From positions 83,930 to 147,929 of the forward strand of contig NZ_BMPH01000012.1 of the NCBI RefSeq assembly GCF_014647495.1: 64,000 nt of DNA, given 5' to 3'. Shown here one piece after another: positions 43,946 through 53,070 of this stretch. Under the pieces are notes generated by a model. The model searched no databases, was not told the DNA's origin, and was given only the letters and a program-made list of their open reading frames with translations. The stretch is from Glutamicibacter protophormiae. Its GTDB lineage: Bacteria; Actinomycetota; Actinomycetes; Actinomycetales; Micrococcaceae. Numbering within the stretch: the first letter of the stretch is position 1; every line of letters starts with the position of its first letter. The translations under genes were made by a program, and so were the position numbers.

Positions 43946-44470
43946 CTAGCTGCCGGATACGGTCTTTTCCACCGGTGGCAAATCGGACCATGGGAAGGTG
44001 ATCCACTTGTCGGTGCGGCGCCACTCGTAGTCCGGAACCATGATGGTGCGCGGCTTGGTGTAGAGGCAGACGGTCTTGACGTTTGCGCCCCATTCAGAGA
44101 TGAGGTCGACGACCTTGGCCAAGGTGCGCCCCGAATCCGAGACGTCGTCAACAAGCAAGACGTTCTTGCCGTGCAACGCTCCCTCGTCCAGCATCGGGGG
44201 GAGCACGACTGGTTCCGGAAGGACGGTGCCGATGCCGGTGTAGAACTCCACGTTCAGGGCGCCGCAGGCCTTGGCTCCCAGGGCGTAGGCGATGGAACCG
44301 GCCAACAGCAGTCCGCCGCGGGCGATTGCCACGACAACGTCGGTTTCGAATCCGCTGTCAACAACGGTCTGGGCCAGTTCGCGGGATGCCACGCCGAAGG
44401 TGTCCCAGGTGAGAACTTCGCGTTCGGCTTCAGGAAGTACGGCCGCGCCGGAATCATCAATGCTAGTCAT
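43946..44470 (-). CDS. Purine-type phosphoribosyltransferase
   Basis: A 174-residue protein with the PRPP-binding loop NVLLVDDVSDSGRTL and VVAIARGGLLLAGSIA near the N-terminus, as in xanthine/hypoxanthine-guanine phosphoribosyltransferases of the Gpt type. It would salvage a base with PRPP to the nucleotide in the cytoplasm. Which base is not clear from sequence. It has its own leaderless-type promoter, and GGAGG directly touching the ATG is too close to act as a ribosome-binding site for it. Confidence 0.85.
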   Translation of the reverse strand: MTSIDDSGAAVLPEAEREVLTWDTFGVASRELAQTVVDSGFETDVVVAIARGGLLLAGSIAYALGAKACGALNVEFYTGIGTVLPEPVVLPPMLDEGALHGKNVLLVDDVSDSGRTLAKVVDLISEWGANVKTVCLYTKPRTIMVPDYEWRRTDKWITFPWSDLPPVEKTVSGS

Positions 44471-44476
44471 CCTCCA

Positions 44477-44482
44477 ATTTTA
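44477..44482 (-). promoter_or_regulatory. -10 element of a probable leaderless phosphoribosyltransferase transcript
   Basis: On the minus strand TAAAAT is followed by 6 nt (TGGAGG) and the ATG at 44470. Confidence 0.45.
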
Positions 44483-44846
44483 CAGCCACTTGTAACCCAC
44501 GTTGACATGAGGGGGTTTCATCCTTTCGGATTCCGGGAGGTCTCGACCCGGCTCATTGCACGTCTGATATGCGACGAAGCATCGAATTGGCAACTGGGCA
44601 GCCTACGCGGTTCCGTGCGAAGTGTTACCCGCATCTCTGATATTTCCGTGCACCTGCGCTTCCGCACAGTGGGCCGAGCGGACACATTGGCCAGGGCTCC
44701 GGGACGGGGCCACCTCGAAGAACGCGCGGGCTCCGGCGGCCAGGCGCGACTTCGGGCGCCGTGGCGCGTCAAGCAGTTTGTATCTTCGGCAGTCATATTC
44801 GGTCTAATGGGTTGCAACACTACCTAGCTAGTGAGACTATCTAACG
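44483..44846. other. Intergenic stretch before the padR-like gene
   Basis: About 360 bases between divergent genes with no credible ORF. Near its right end TTGCAA (about 44814) and GACTAT (44835-44840) could form a promoter for the PadR gene, with CTAGCTAG between them as a possible dyad. Nothing else recognised. Confidence 0.4.
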
Positions 44847-45191
44847 GTGGAAGATTTCGAGGACTACCCCGAGCTGACGAGGGCCGCGCTCCCGCAGGCG
44901 GTGCTTTCGGTGCTGAGCCACGGGGAGAATCACGGGTACGCCATTGCCGAGGCGCTTCGCCGGCACGGGTTCACGCGCATCAAAGGAGGGACGCTCTACC
45001 CGTTGCTGAAACGGCTGGAAGAGCAGAAGCTGACGCAGCACCTCTGGACGCACGAGCATGCGGGGCCTCCTCGCAAGCTCTTCAAGCTCACGCCGCACGG
45101 CGAGGCGGAGCTTCAGCGTGCTGAAGCCGCCTGGGCGGGCATGACGCACGCCTTGTCCGAGATTCGAACGACAAGCCAGGAGAAATCGTGA
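44847..45191 (+). CDS. PadR-family transcriptional regulator
   Basis: A 114-residue winged-helix regulator: YPELTRAALPQAVLSVLSHG, GYAIAEALRRHGF and GTLYPLLKRLEEQKL are the PadR core, followed by a short C-terminal helix (subfamily 2). GTG start 6 nt after GACTAT. It overlaps the next gene by 4 bases (GTGA). PadR repressors of this size usually control themselves and the adjacent HAAS-type membrane gene. Confidence 0.88.
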   Translation: MEDFEDYPELTRAALPQAVLSVLSHGENHGYAIAEALRRHGFTRIKGGTLYPLLKRLEEQKLTQHLWTHEHAGPPRKLFKLTPHGEAELQRAEAAWAGMTHALSEIRTTSQEKS

Positions 45192-45568
45192 ATTACGAAC
45201 GGAACTTGACCTTCAACCTGCGGATGCAGGGCATGCCGGAGTCGGAGATAGCTGAGACGCTCAAAGAGGTTCGATCCCATGAGGCCACGACGGGCGCATC
45301 CGCCGAGGCGGAATTCGGTCCCGCCGAGGAGTATGCCAAGCAATTTCCCAAGCGGAAGCGACGTACGAAGGGGCGCGCCATCGTCACCGCTGGATTGATG
45401 CTGGCGGTTGCCTACCTGCTTTTCGCTTTCTTGGGCAAACCGCTCGCGGGTATCGATATCCGCGACTACGTCGGACCGCTGGTACTGCTTCCGGCGGTAG
45501 CGATCATCGCCGTGGGCATGCTCCTCGGATTCCTGGTGGACTACTTCCAGCCAGCCCGGTCCGCATAG
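45188..45568 (+). CDS. HAAS-type membrane protein, partner of PadR
   Basis: A 126-residue protein: an N-terminal helical HAAS-like domain (1-58; NLRMQGMPESEIAETLKEVRSH, then AEAEFGPAEEYAKQFP) and two transmembrane helices (about 66-85 and 94-118). HAAS domains accompany PadR regulators and sense or transmit membrane signals. The GTG overlaps the PadR stop by 4 bases, so the pair is coupled. The signal is unknown. Confidence 0.78.
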   Translation: MNYERNLTFNLRMQGMPESEIAETLKEVRSHEATTGASAEAEFGPAEEYAKQFPKRKRRTKGRAIVTAGLMLAVAYLLFAFLGKPLAGIDIRDYVGPLVLLPAVAIIAVGMLLGFLVDYFQPARSA

Positions 45569-45723
45569 TGCGGCAGGCATCCACGAGTCGGGCGGAGCAG
45601 GGGCATTGATCCTTGAATTCTTGGTGGCGTGCCGAGTGCGCCGCGCTGCTTCTTCCCCTTGGCGGCGCACCGTGCCGTGGCTGACTTCTGGCGATATCTG
45701 GGAACTTGATACGGGTTCAAGAC

Positions 45724-45747
45724 ATCGCCTGAAATAGGCGATACGAT
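45724..45747 (+). promoter_or_regulatory. Dyad overlapping a possible -10 before the DUF5129-like gene
   Basis: ATCGCCT-GAAAT-AGGCGAT (45724-45742) is an exact 7-bp inverted repeat. Its right end runs into TACGAT (45742-45747), a possible -10. A repressor bound here would block the promoter. The regulator is unknown. The preceding stretch from 45569 holds no gene. Confidence 0.4.
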
Positions 45748-45801
45748 GGCCTAAATCAATCGTCGGGAAGATCGACCCGCTATTCGACCGGAGTTCTGCA
45801 C

Positions 45802-47316
45802 ATGCAATTTCGCCGCTATTTGACTCGATGCTCCGCCACGGCCGCCGTGGCGGTGCTGGGATTCTCGCCGGTATGGCCTGCGGCTGCCGCCAGCGCTTCC
45901 GCCGTCGGCATCGCCGCCGGAGCAAACCTGGAGGGTGTCAGCGTTTACGACACCGCGGATGTCCTGAATGATGAGAAGATCAAGGACGCCATGGCGGGTA
46001 TCGACTTCAACGAACCTACCAAGGTTGCGGTCTTTTCTCGCGAAGGCAAGAACTCCGACGACATCAACACCGAAACCCTCACGTTCGCACGGGATGCGCA
46101 TCCGGAGTGGATCTCGCAAGATCCCGAGGACTACGGCGACTACTGGGCCGATGGATACTTCATCATCATGCTTTCGGTCGAGGGACCGGGCGACGGCCAG
46201 ATCGGCACCTACTTCGGTGAAGACCGCAAGGTTTCCACGGGCCAGATGGAATCCATCCACAAGGCCGGGTACGAGGACTTCAATCTCTCACGCTGGACCG
46301 ACGGCGTCATCGCCGTCGGCGCCAAGGGTGCGAAGATCATGAACCGGCCTTGGTACAAGAACCCGGCCCTTTGGATCACCACGGGCGTCGCCGGCGGCGC
46401 AGCGGGAGTGACAGGCCTGGTGGCCTTCGGTATTCGGGCTTCGCGGCGCAAGGAGTTCGCGGCGCACCTCGACTCCGGCAGGGAGCATCTGGGCAACGTG
46501 TCCATGGATCTGGATGCCACCGAGCTATCCGCCCGCACCCTGCCGAGCGGCTCACGCCATGCGGCGGACCTTGAACGGCGTTTTGCCGATTTCATGGTCG
46601 ATTACCGTTCGCTGTTCACCCGGCAGCAGGAGCTGGAAGCGGCCACGAAGAAAACTCGGTCCTCCACGTCGGGCGTCGCTCGCTCCAAGGACTTCAACGA
46701 CACCGCACAGCAGTTGGATGCGACGGATGACGCAATCATCGCCGCGGCGGCGCTGTACACCAGGTCTGCCACGTGGCAAGATGCGTGGCGGGCGCAGGCG
46801 GCCCCGATCCTTGAGGATCTGGAGGAACTTCCGCAGCTGCTCGACGACACGGACAAGAAGCTGGGCCCGGCCGGGAGCGCGTTGCGCTCATTTGCCGCAA
46901 CAGCGCAGCAGGAGGTGCAGGATATCGGCACGGATCTGGCCGCGCAGGCGATCGATGTCGATACCGCTCTGGACCGGCTCAGCGAGCTGCGCAAGCAATT
47001 GACCGAACGGCTTGAAGCCTATGCCACCGCACGGATCGGCGCCTACGCCAAGTCCAAGGCGGAGGAAAAGGAAATGCGCGAGTCGATGCGCCAGCAGCGC
47101 TACGCCGCCACCGGATCCCGCGGCGGCGGATCGATCCTGGACGTGACCAGCCCGGCAGAGCTTTTTTGGCGGGTGGGCGCATTCAACATCGGCTACCATT
47201 CCGCAGTCAGTGCGGTGGACAGCTCCCGCCAAGCCGCCAGCTCGTCTTCCGGGGTGTCCAGCGGTTATTCCGGGGGCGGCAGCTTCTCGGGGGCGGGCGG
47301 TTCTTCCCGCTTCTAG
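45802..47316 (+). CDS. Secreted/membrane protein of the TPM/DUF5129 type
   Basis: A 504-residue protein: signal peptide (about 1-34), an extracytoplasmic TPM-like domain (40-180; VSVYDTADVLNDEKIKDAMA, then FNLSRWTDGVIAVGAKGA), one transmembrane helix (189-211), a long cytoplasmic alpha-helical region with coiled-coil character (215-450), and a Ser/Gly-rich end (470-504; SSGYSGGGSFSGAGGSSRF). The layout matches DUF5129 proteins of actinobacteria, thought to be envelope proteins; the function is not established. A regulatory dyad lies 60 bases upstream. Confidence 0.75.
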   Translation: MQFRRYLTRCSATAAVAVLGFSPVWPAAAASASAVGIAAGANLEGVSVYDTADVLNDEKIKDAMAGIDFNEPTKVAVFSREGKNSDDINTETLTFARDAHPEWISQDPEDYGDYWADGYFIIMLSVEGPGDGQIGTYFGEDRKVSTGQMESIHKAGYEDFNLSRWTDGVIAVGAKGAKIMNRPWYKNPALWITTGVAGGAAGVTGLVAFGIRASRRKEFAAHLDSGREHLGNVSMDLDATELSARTLPSGSRHAADLERRFADFMVDYRSLFTRQQELEAATKKTRSSTSGVARSKDFNDTAQQLDATDDAIIAAAALYTRSATWQDAWRAQAAPILEDLEELPQLLDDTDKKLGPAGSALRSFAATAQQEVQDIGTDLAAQAIDVDTALDRLSELRKQLTERLEAYATARIGAYAKSKAEEKEMRESMRQQRYAATGSRGGGSILDVTSPAELFWRVGAFNIGYHSAVSAVDSSRQAASSSSGVSSGYSGGGSFSGAGGSSRF

Positions 47317-47368
47317 GGTTCTGCATCCGACGCCCTCAAGAGGGCAGTAGCACCGGCATGCGGTGGGG

Positions 47369-48286
47369 CTAGTGCGCTGCGCGCACCTGGGCCAGCAGTC
47401 GCTGAGGTGTTTCCCAGAGGACTTCGCGCATCCATTGGTCGCCCAGGCCCAACGCATCGAGGGCCTGGATCTGGTGGCTGTAGGGGTAGGGGATGTTGGG
47501 GAAGTCGGTGCCGAGCACCACCTTGCCCGCCAATGCCGCCAGCAGCGAGCCATATCCCTCTGGCATGGGAGCGAACTGCTCCGTGAAGTCGGTAGCCAGC
47601 ATGGTGGTATCCAGGTAGACATTCGGGTGGGCCAGTGCCAGCTCGGCGAACTCGCGGTAATCGGGCAAGCCCGCATGGGCGATGACCAGAACCAGATCCC
47701 CATGTCGTTCCAGCAGCCGGCGAATGGGCTCGATGCCCGTGTGATCTCCCTGGTGCGGGCCGTTGCCGCAGTGGATGACCACCGGGGTGCGCGCCTCGGC
47801 CACCAGCTGCCAGGCCCGGTCCAGCAACGGGTCGTTCGGGTCGAAGTTTCCGACTTGGACATGGATCTTGAAGACTTCGACACCCGACTCGAGGCAGTCT
47901 TTGACCTGTTGCTCGGCGCCGGCCTCGGGATAAAAGGTGCCGGAGGCGATCGCCTGCGGGTGGTGCGCCGCGAAGTTCCGCGAGTACTCATTGAGCCAGC
48001 CGGCCATGCCCGGGCGGTGCGCGTAGTTCAAGGTGCTGAACCGGGCGACTCCCAGCTGTTCGAGGGTGGCGACGCGGTGCGCCTCGTCGGTGCGGTAGCT
48101 GATCGGCCAAGGTAGGTCGCCGTGCGCTTCGCGGCCGTCGAAGAACGCCCAGACCTTGTCCAGCACATTCTGCGGCATGAAATGCACATGCAGATCAATC
48201 AGCCCCGGAAGGCCCAACCGTCCCAGATAGTCCTGGATCTCTGCATCGTTGGCGGGGCTTCGCTGCACCCGGGAAAGGTCTTCCAC
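47369..48286 (-). CDS. Amidohydrolase (amidohydro-rel, metal-dependent TIM barrel)
   Basis: A 305-residue protein. GLIDLHVHF gives the metal-binding His33 and His35; a later FKIHVQVG, VVIHCGNG, VLVIAHAG and LGTDFPN complete the barrel metal and acid motifs of the Amidohydro_2 family. The frame is open to 48877, but GTG 48286 with GGAG 7 bases upstream gives a natural start and length. Substrate unknown; family members are decarboxylases or hydrolases. The small membrane gene lies just upstream on the same strand. Confidence 0.82.
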   Translation of the reverse strand: MEDLSRVQRSPANDAEIQDYLGRLGLPGLIDLHVHFMPQNVLDKVWAFFDGREAHGDLPWPISYRTDEAHRVATLEQLGVARFSTLNYAHRPGMAGWLNEYSRNFAAHHPQAIASGTFYPEAGAEQQVKDCLESGVEVFKIHVQVGNFDPNDPLLDRAWQLVAEARTPVVIHCGNGPHQGDHTGIEPIRRLLERHGDLVLVIAHAGLPDYREFAELALAHPNVYLDTTMLATDFTEQFAPMPEGYGSLLAALAGKVVLGTDFPNIPYPYSHQIQALDALGLGDQWMREVLWETPQRLLAQVRAAH

Positions 48287-48350
48287 TGGTGTGCTCCGAG
48301 GGTCGTCGTTGTGAGGGGATTGGGTGGCCGGCTGGAGGCCGGAAACCGGA

Positions 48351-48635
48351 CTAGGCCAGCAGCATCGCGGTCTGGGCGATGGCGGAAACCAGGAATACCA
48401 GCGTCCAGGCGAAGAGCGCCCAATCGCTGGGGCCGAAGGAGGAGAAGACGTTGGCGAAACGCCGGAGCACGCTGGTGCGCTGGATGGCCTTGGCCTGCGC
48501 CGGTCCTCGCCGGTCCCGATGGACGTGGCGGCCTGAACCGCCGTCCGAGTCCTCGGACCGGGAACTGAACACGGCATAAAACAGCAGCAGGAACATGCCC
48601 GCTCCGAGGAGCAAGGGCACCGCCAATGAAACCAA
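48351..48635 (-). CDS. Small two-helix membrane protein
   Basis: A 94-residue ORF with a TTG start preceded by AAAGGCGAG. Helices at about 4-23 and 71-91 flank a polar, Arg-rich middle. It lies between the amidohydrolase and quinone oxidoreductase genes on the same strand, so it may be co-transcribed with them. No family recognised, and the start codon is uncertain. Confidence 0.5.
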   Translation of the reverse strand: MVSLAVPLLLGAGMFLLLFYAVFSSRSEDSDGGSGRHVHRDRRGPAQAKAIQRTSVLRRFANVFSSFGPSDWALFAWTLVFLVSAIAQTAMLLA

Positions 48636-48707
48636 CAGCTCGCCTTTCGGGAAAATGTCAATGGAAGGAAACGGGCCGCCGCGGCACTGCGACGGCCGGT
48701 GCCGAGG

Positions 48708-49676
48708 TTAGGGAACGAGCAGCACCTTGCCCGTAGTGGCGCGGGACTCCAGCGCGGTGTGGGCCGCCGAAGCCTCGGCCAGCGGGAAGCTCGCTCCGAT
48801 GCGCACGTCCAGCTTGCCTTCGGAAGCCCAGCGGAAGATGTCGCCGAAGCGCCAGTGCATTTCGTATTCAGTGGCAATGAAGTCGTCGAGTTTCGGGCGG
48901 GTGACGGTCAGCGAACCGCCGGCGTTCAACCGCTGTAGGTTGAAATCGGGCACCTGGCCGCTGGCCCCGCCGAACAGCACCAGGGTGCCGCGGCGCCGCA
49001 GCGCGGCCAGCGAGGTGTCGAAGGTGTCCTTGCCGATGCCGTCGTAGACCGCATGCACCCCCTGGCCGTCGGTGACCTCCTCGACGGTGGCCGCCACCTG
49101 GTCGTAGCCCACCACGTAGTCTGCTCCGGCGGCCTTGGCCAGGTCTTTCTTCTCCTGGGTGCTGGCGGTGGTGATCACCGTGGCGCCCTTCAGCTTGAGC
49201 AGCTGGGTCAGCAGCAGCCCCACCCCGCCAGCTCCGGCGTAGGTCAGGACGATGTCGCCCTCGCGCACGATATAGCTCGAATGCACCAGGTAGTGGGCGG
49301 TCATGCCCTGCAGCGGCAGCGCGGCGGCCACCTGCAGGTCCACGGCATCGGGGACGTGCCCGGCCCGGGCGGCGTCGACCACCGCGTAGTGGGCGTAGCC
49401 GGCGGTGCCGGAAGCGGTCGCCACCCGGTCCCCGACAGTGAAGTTCTGCACGCCCTCGCCGACCTCGGTGATGATCCCGGAGAATTCGGAGCCCGGCGTG
49501 AAGGGGTAATCGACCTTGTAGGTGCCGCTGCGCTGGTAGGTTTCGATGAAGTTGACCCCGATCGCGGCGACCTTCACCTGGATCTGTCCGGGCCCCGCGG
49601 CCGGAACCGGAGACTGCCCCAGAACCAGTCCCTTGGCATCCGATGGTTCGTCAACGAGTATGGCTTGCTGCTGCAT
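48708..49676 (-). CDS. Quinone oxidoreductase (zeta-crystallin/QOR family)
   Basis: A 322-residue medium-chain dehydrogenase without structural-zinc cysteines. The N-terminal GroES-like domain includes GVNFIETYQRSG and PFTPGSEFSG; the NADPH-binding fold has AGAGGVG at 147-153. Family members reduce quinones with NADPH. AGGAGCG lies upstream of the ATG on the minus strand. It is divergent from argC, with about 175 bases between. Confidence 0.9.
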   Translation of the reverse strand: MQQQAILVDEPSDAKGLVLGQSPVPAAGPGQIQVKVAAIGVNFIETYQRSGTYKVDYPFTPGSEFSGIITEVGEGVQNFTVGDRVATASGTAGYAHYAVVDAARAGHVPDAVDLQVAAALPLQGMTAHYLVHSSYIVREGDIVLTYAGAGGVGLLLTQLLKLKGATVITTASTQEKKDLAKAAGADYVVGYDQVAATVEEVTDGQGVHAVYDGIGKDTFDTSLAALRRRGTLVLFGGASGQVPDFNLQRLNAGGSLTVTRPKLDDFIATEYEMHWRFGDIFRWASEGKLDVRIGASFPLAEASAAHTALESRATTGKVLLVP

Positions 49677-49804
49677 GGGGGAGCGCTCCTGTGGAAGAAT
49701 GACGTCGACCCGTATGGACGGGCCCCTACTAGGGCCAGTCTATGACTCGAGCCTGCGCAGCGGCTGATCGAGAGCGTCCATGTCGTCGTTCATGACAAAC
49801 CATG

Positions 49805-49847
49805 TTATGAATATTTATTAGCCTCAATGCATATTTTGCGGTAGAAT
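49805..49847 (+). promoter_or_regulatory. argC promoter with paired ArgR boxes
   Basis: Two TGMAT-N4 boxes, TGAATATTTATTAG (from 49808) and TGCATATTTTGC (from 49828), are spaced 20 nt apart, as for an ArgR hexamer. -10 TAGAAT (49842-49847) starts 14 nt after the second box and is 6 nt before the argC ATG, so the transcript is leaderless and repressor would cover the -35 region. Confidence 0.7.
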
Positions 49848-49853
49848 CTGGTC

Positions 49854-50885
49854 ATGACGATTTCAGTTGCTGTCTCCGGTGCCAGCGGGTACGCCGGCGG
49901 CGAGGTCCTGCGCATCCTTGCCACCCACCCCGACGTAGAAATTGGCGCCATCACCGCGCATTCCCAGGCCGGGCAGCGCCTGGGCGGCATCGCGCCGCAC
50001 CTGCATGCGCTCGCCGACCGGGTGCTGGTGGACACCACCGTGGAAAACCTCGCCGGGCACGACGTCGTCTTCCTGGCCCTGCCGCACGGCGCCAGCGCCG
50101 CAGTGGCGCAGCAGCTGCCCGAATCGACCCTGGTCATCGACGCCGGAGCCGACTTCCGCCTGGAATCCGCCGAGGCCTGGGAGAAGTTCTACGGCACCAA
50201 GCACGCCGGATCCTGGCCCTACGGCCTGCCCGAGCTTCCCGGCCAGCGCGAAAAGCTGGTCGGCGCCAAGCGCATCGCGGTGCCCGGCTGCTATCCGACC
50301 GGCGGCCAGCTTTCGCTGGCGCCTGGCTTCGCGGCCAACCTGCTGGAACCCGACGACGTGGTGATCGTGTCCGCCTCGGGCACCTCCGGCGCGGGCAAGA
50401 GCGCCAAGACCCACCTGCTGGGCGCCGAAGTCATGGGCTCCATGAGCACCTACGGCGTGGGCGGCGTGCACCGGCACATCCCGGAGATGGAGCAGGGCTT
50501 CTCCAAGCTCGCCGGGGAACCTGTCACCGTGTCCTTCACCCCGACCCTCGCCCCGATGCCGCGCGGCATCCTGACCACCGCCACCGCCAAGGTGAAGCCC
50601 GGGGTGACCGAAGCGCAGCTGCGCGCGGCCTGGTCCGCGGCCTACGACCATGAGCTGTTTGTCCACCTGCTGCCCGAGGGCCAATGGCCGACCACCGGCG
50701 CGGTACAGGCAAGCAACCACGTCCAGCTGCAGCTGGCCTTCGACACCCACGCCAACCGCGTGATCGTCTCGGTCGCGCTGGACAACCTGACCAAGGGCAC
50801 CGCAGGTGCCGCAGTCCAGTCGATGAACATCGCGCTGGGACTGGAAGAAAACACCGGATTGCTCATGCAAGGAGTCGCACCGTGA
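49854..50885 (+). CDS. argC: N-acetyl-gamma-glutamyl-phosphate reductase
   Basis: A 343-residue NADPH-dependent reductase, third step of arginine synthesis. [10 protein letters not shown] is the dinucleotide-binding turn, Cys146 in VPGCYPTG the catalytic thiolate, and [12 protein letters not shown] holds the catalytic His. First gene of argC-J-B-D-F-R, each step overlapping or within 30-40 bases. The ATG is 6 nt after a -10 element, as expected for a leaderless mRNA. Confidence 0.97.
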   Translation: MTISVAVSGASGYAGGEVLRILATHPDVEIGAITAHSQAGQRLGGIAPHLHALADRVLVDTTVENLAGHDVVFLALPHGASAAVAQQLPESTLVIDAGADFRLESAEAWEKFYGTKHAGSWPYGLPELPGQREKLVGAKRIAVPGCYPTGGQLSLAPGFAANLLEPDDVVIVSASGTSGAGKSAKTHLLGAEVMGSMSTYGVGGVHRHIPEMEQGFSKLAGEPVTVSFTPTLAPMPRGILTTATAKVKPGVTEAQLRAAWSAAYDHELFVHLLPEGQWPTTGAVQASNHVQLQLAFDTHANRVIVSVALDNLTKGTAGAAVQSMNIALGLEENTGLLMQGVAP

Positions 50886-52096
50886 GCCTCGCCCACACCA
50901 ACACCCACCCATCCGCCAACGCCCTGGGCGTCACCGCCCCGGCAGGCTTCACCGCCGCGGGCGTGCCGGCAGGACTGAAGTCCACCGGCAAGAACGACGT
51001 GGTCGTGGTGCGCAACCTCGGGCCGGACTTCGCCGCGGCCGGCGTCTTCACCTCGAACCGCGTGGCCGCCGCTCCGGTCAAGTGGTCCCGCCAGGTGCTG
51101 GCCGACGGCCGCATCGACGCGGTGCTGCTGAACTCCGGCGGCGCCAACGCCTGCACCGGCGCGGAGGGCTTCGGCAACACCCACCGCAGCGCCGAATACG
51201 TGGCGGACCTGCTGAAGATCTCCGCCGGCGACGTGGCGGTGGCTTCCACCGGCCTGATCGGCCAGCAGCTTCCCATGGACAAGCTGCTGCCGGGCATCGC
51301 GCAGGCCGTCGGCAAGCTGGCCGGCAGCCAGGATGCCTCCGACCAGGCTGCCGCCGGCATCATGACCACCGACTCCGTGTCCAAGCAGGTCAGCCGCGTG
51401 GTGGGGGATTCCACCAGCGGCCAGGCCATCATCGGCGGCATGGCCAAGGGCGCGGGCATGCTCGCCCCGGCGCTGGCCACCATGCTGGTCGTGTTGACCA
51501 CCGACGCGGTGCTCACCAGCGAGCAGCTGGACGCCGCGCTGCGCAGCGCCACCGCGATGAGCTTCGACCGCGCTGACTCCGACGGCTGCATGTCCACCAA
51601 TGACACGGTGCTGCTGCTGGCCTCCGGCGCCTCGGGCATCACCCCGGACACGGCCGAGTTCACCGCGGCGCTGACCGACGCCTGCCAGGAGCTGGCAGCC
51701 CGGTTGATCGACGATGCCGAAGGCGCGGACCACACCATCGCGATCCGCACCTTCAACGCCGCCACCGAAGCCGATGCCCTGGAGGTCTCCAAGGCCGTCT
51801 CGCGCTCCAACCTGGTCAAGACCGCGGTCTTCGGCAAGGACCCGAACTGGGGACGCGTGCTCTCCGAGGTCGGCACCACCGCCGCGGCCTTCGACCCGGA
51901 CGAGCTGAACGTCGCGATCAACGGCGTGTGGGTCTGCAAGAACGGCGGGGTGGGCGAGGACCGCTCGCTGGTCTCGCTCGAAGACCGCAACGTCACCATC
52001 GACATCGACCTGAACGCGGGCACCGCGCAGGCCACGGTGCTGACCAACGACCTGACCCACGACTACGTCCACGAGAACTCCGCCTACTCCAGCTAG
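50882..52096 (+). CDS. argJ: Glutamate N-acetyltransferase / amino-acid acetyltransferase
   Basis: A 404-residue self-cleaving enzyme that transfers acetyl from N-acetylornithine to glutamate (and, if bifunctional, from acetyl-CoA). The cleavage/nucleophile site is Ala199-Thr200 in [14 protein letters not shown] start overlapping the argC stop by 4 bases. Length and conserved [18 protein letters not shown] and GKDPNWGRV are typical. Presence of ArgJ makes the pathway cyclic. Confidence 0.97.
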   Translation: MSLAHTNTHPSANALGVTAPAGFTAAGVPAGLKSTGKNDVVVVRNLGPDFAAAGVFTSNRVAAAPVKWSRQVLADGRIDAVLLNSGGANACTGAEGFGNTHRSAEYVADLLKISAGDVAVASTGLIGQQLPMDKLLPGIAQAVGKLAGSQDASDQAAAGIMTTDSVSKQVSRVVGDSTSGQAIIGGMAKGAGMLAPALATMLVVLTTDAVLTSEQLDAALRSATAMSFDRADSDGCMSTNDTVLLLASGASGITPDTAEFTAALTDACQELAARLIDDAEGADHTIAIRTFNAATEADALEVSKAVSRSNLVKTAVFGKDPNWGRVLSEVGTTAAAFDPDELNVAINGVWVCKNGGVGEDRSLVSLEDRNVTIDIDLNAGTAQATVLTNDLTHDYVHENSAYSS

Positions 52097-52131
52097 GCGC
52101 GTCCCTTCAACAAGGACAAAGGAAGAGCATC

Positions 52132-53070
52132 ATGCCTGAGAACACCCGCACCGACGTCGGCCTGGCCCAGCGCAAGGCCGAGGCGCTGATCGAGGCGCTG
52201 CCCTGGATCCAGCGTTTCGCCGGCACCACCATGGTCATCAAGTACGGCGGCAACGCCATGGTCAACGACGAGCTGCGCCGCGCCTTCGCGGAGGACATCG
52301 TGTTCCTGCGCCACGCCGGGATCAACCCGGTGGTGGTGCACGGCGGCGGCCCGCAGATCAACAAGATGCTCGACACCCTGGGCATCGAGTCGGAGTTCCG
52401 CGGCGGGCTGCGGGTCACCACCCCGGAAGCCATGGACGTGGTGCGCATGGTGCTCACCGGCCGGGTGCAGCGCGATCTGGTCGGCTTGATCAACTCGCAC
52501 GGCCCCTACTCCGTGGGCATGTCCGGCGAGGACGGCGCCACCCTGCAGGCCATCCGCACCGGCACCATCGTTGACGGGCTGCCCGTGGACCTGGGGCTGG
52601 TCGGCGAGGTCACCCGGGTGCGCACCGACCAGGTGGACTCGCTCATCGACGCCGGGATGATCCCGGTGGTCTCCACCGTGGCCCCGGAATTCGACGCCGA
52701 GGGCGAACCGACCGGCGCGGTGCTCAACGTCAACGCCGACACCGCGGCCGGCGCCCTGGCCACCGCGCTGGGCGCCTCCAAGCTGGTGATCCTCACCGAT
52801 GTGGAGGGCCTCTACAGCGCCTGGCCCGACAAGTCCTCGCTGATCACGTCCATCACCAACGACGAGCTGCGCGAGATGCTGCCGGGCCTGGAATCGGGCA
52901 TGATCCCCAAGATGGGCGCCTGCCTGGATGCCGTGGACTCCGGCGTGGGCCAGGCCCACATCGTGGACGGGCGCGAACCGCACTCCATGCTGCTTGAAAT
53001 CTTCACCGCCGCCGGCGTGGGCACCCAGGTGGTCCCCGCCGCCCCAACGAACCAGAAGGACCAGAAGTGA
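52132..53070 (+). CDS. argB: Acetylglutamate kinase
   Basis: A 312-residue amino-acid kinase, second step of the pathway and the usual point of arginine feedback. KYGGNAM (Lys37) and [13 protein letters not shown] bind ATP and substrate. The N-terminal helix (1-22) typical of arginine-inhibited hexameric kinases is present. AAAGGAAG upstream of ATG. Overlaps argD by 4 bases. Confidence 0.97.
   Translation: MPENTRTDVGLAQRKAEALIEALPWIQRFAGTTMVIKYGGNAMVNDELRRAFAEDIVFLRHAGINPVVVHGGGPQINKMLDTLGIESEFRGGLRVTTPEAMDVVRMVLTGRVQRDLVGLINSHGPYSVGMSGEDGATLQAIRTGTIVDGLPVDLGLVGEVTRVRTDQVDSLIDAGMIPVVSTVAPEFDAEGEPTGAVLNVNADTAAGALATALGASKLVILTDVEGLYSAWPDKSSLITSITNDELREMLPGLESGMIPKMGACLDAVDSGVGQAHIVDGREPHSMLLEIFTAAGVGTQVVPAAPTNQKDQK

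Noticed and set aside
43532..44827. 431-codon plus-strand frame over the phosphoribosyltransferase gene
   Set aside because: The minus strand gives an intact PRPP-binding enzyme; the plus-strand product has no natural composition.
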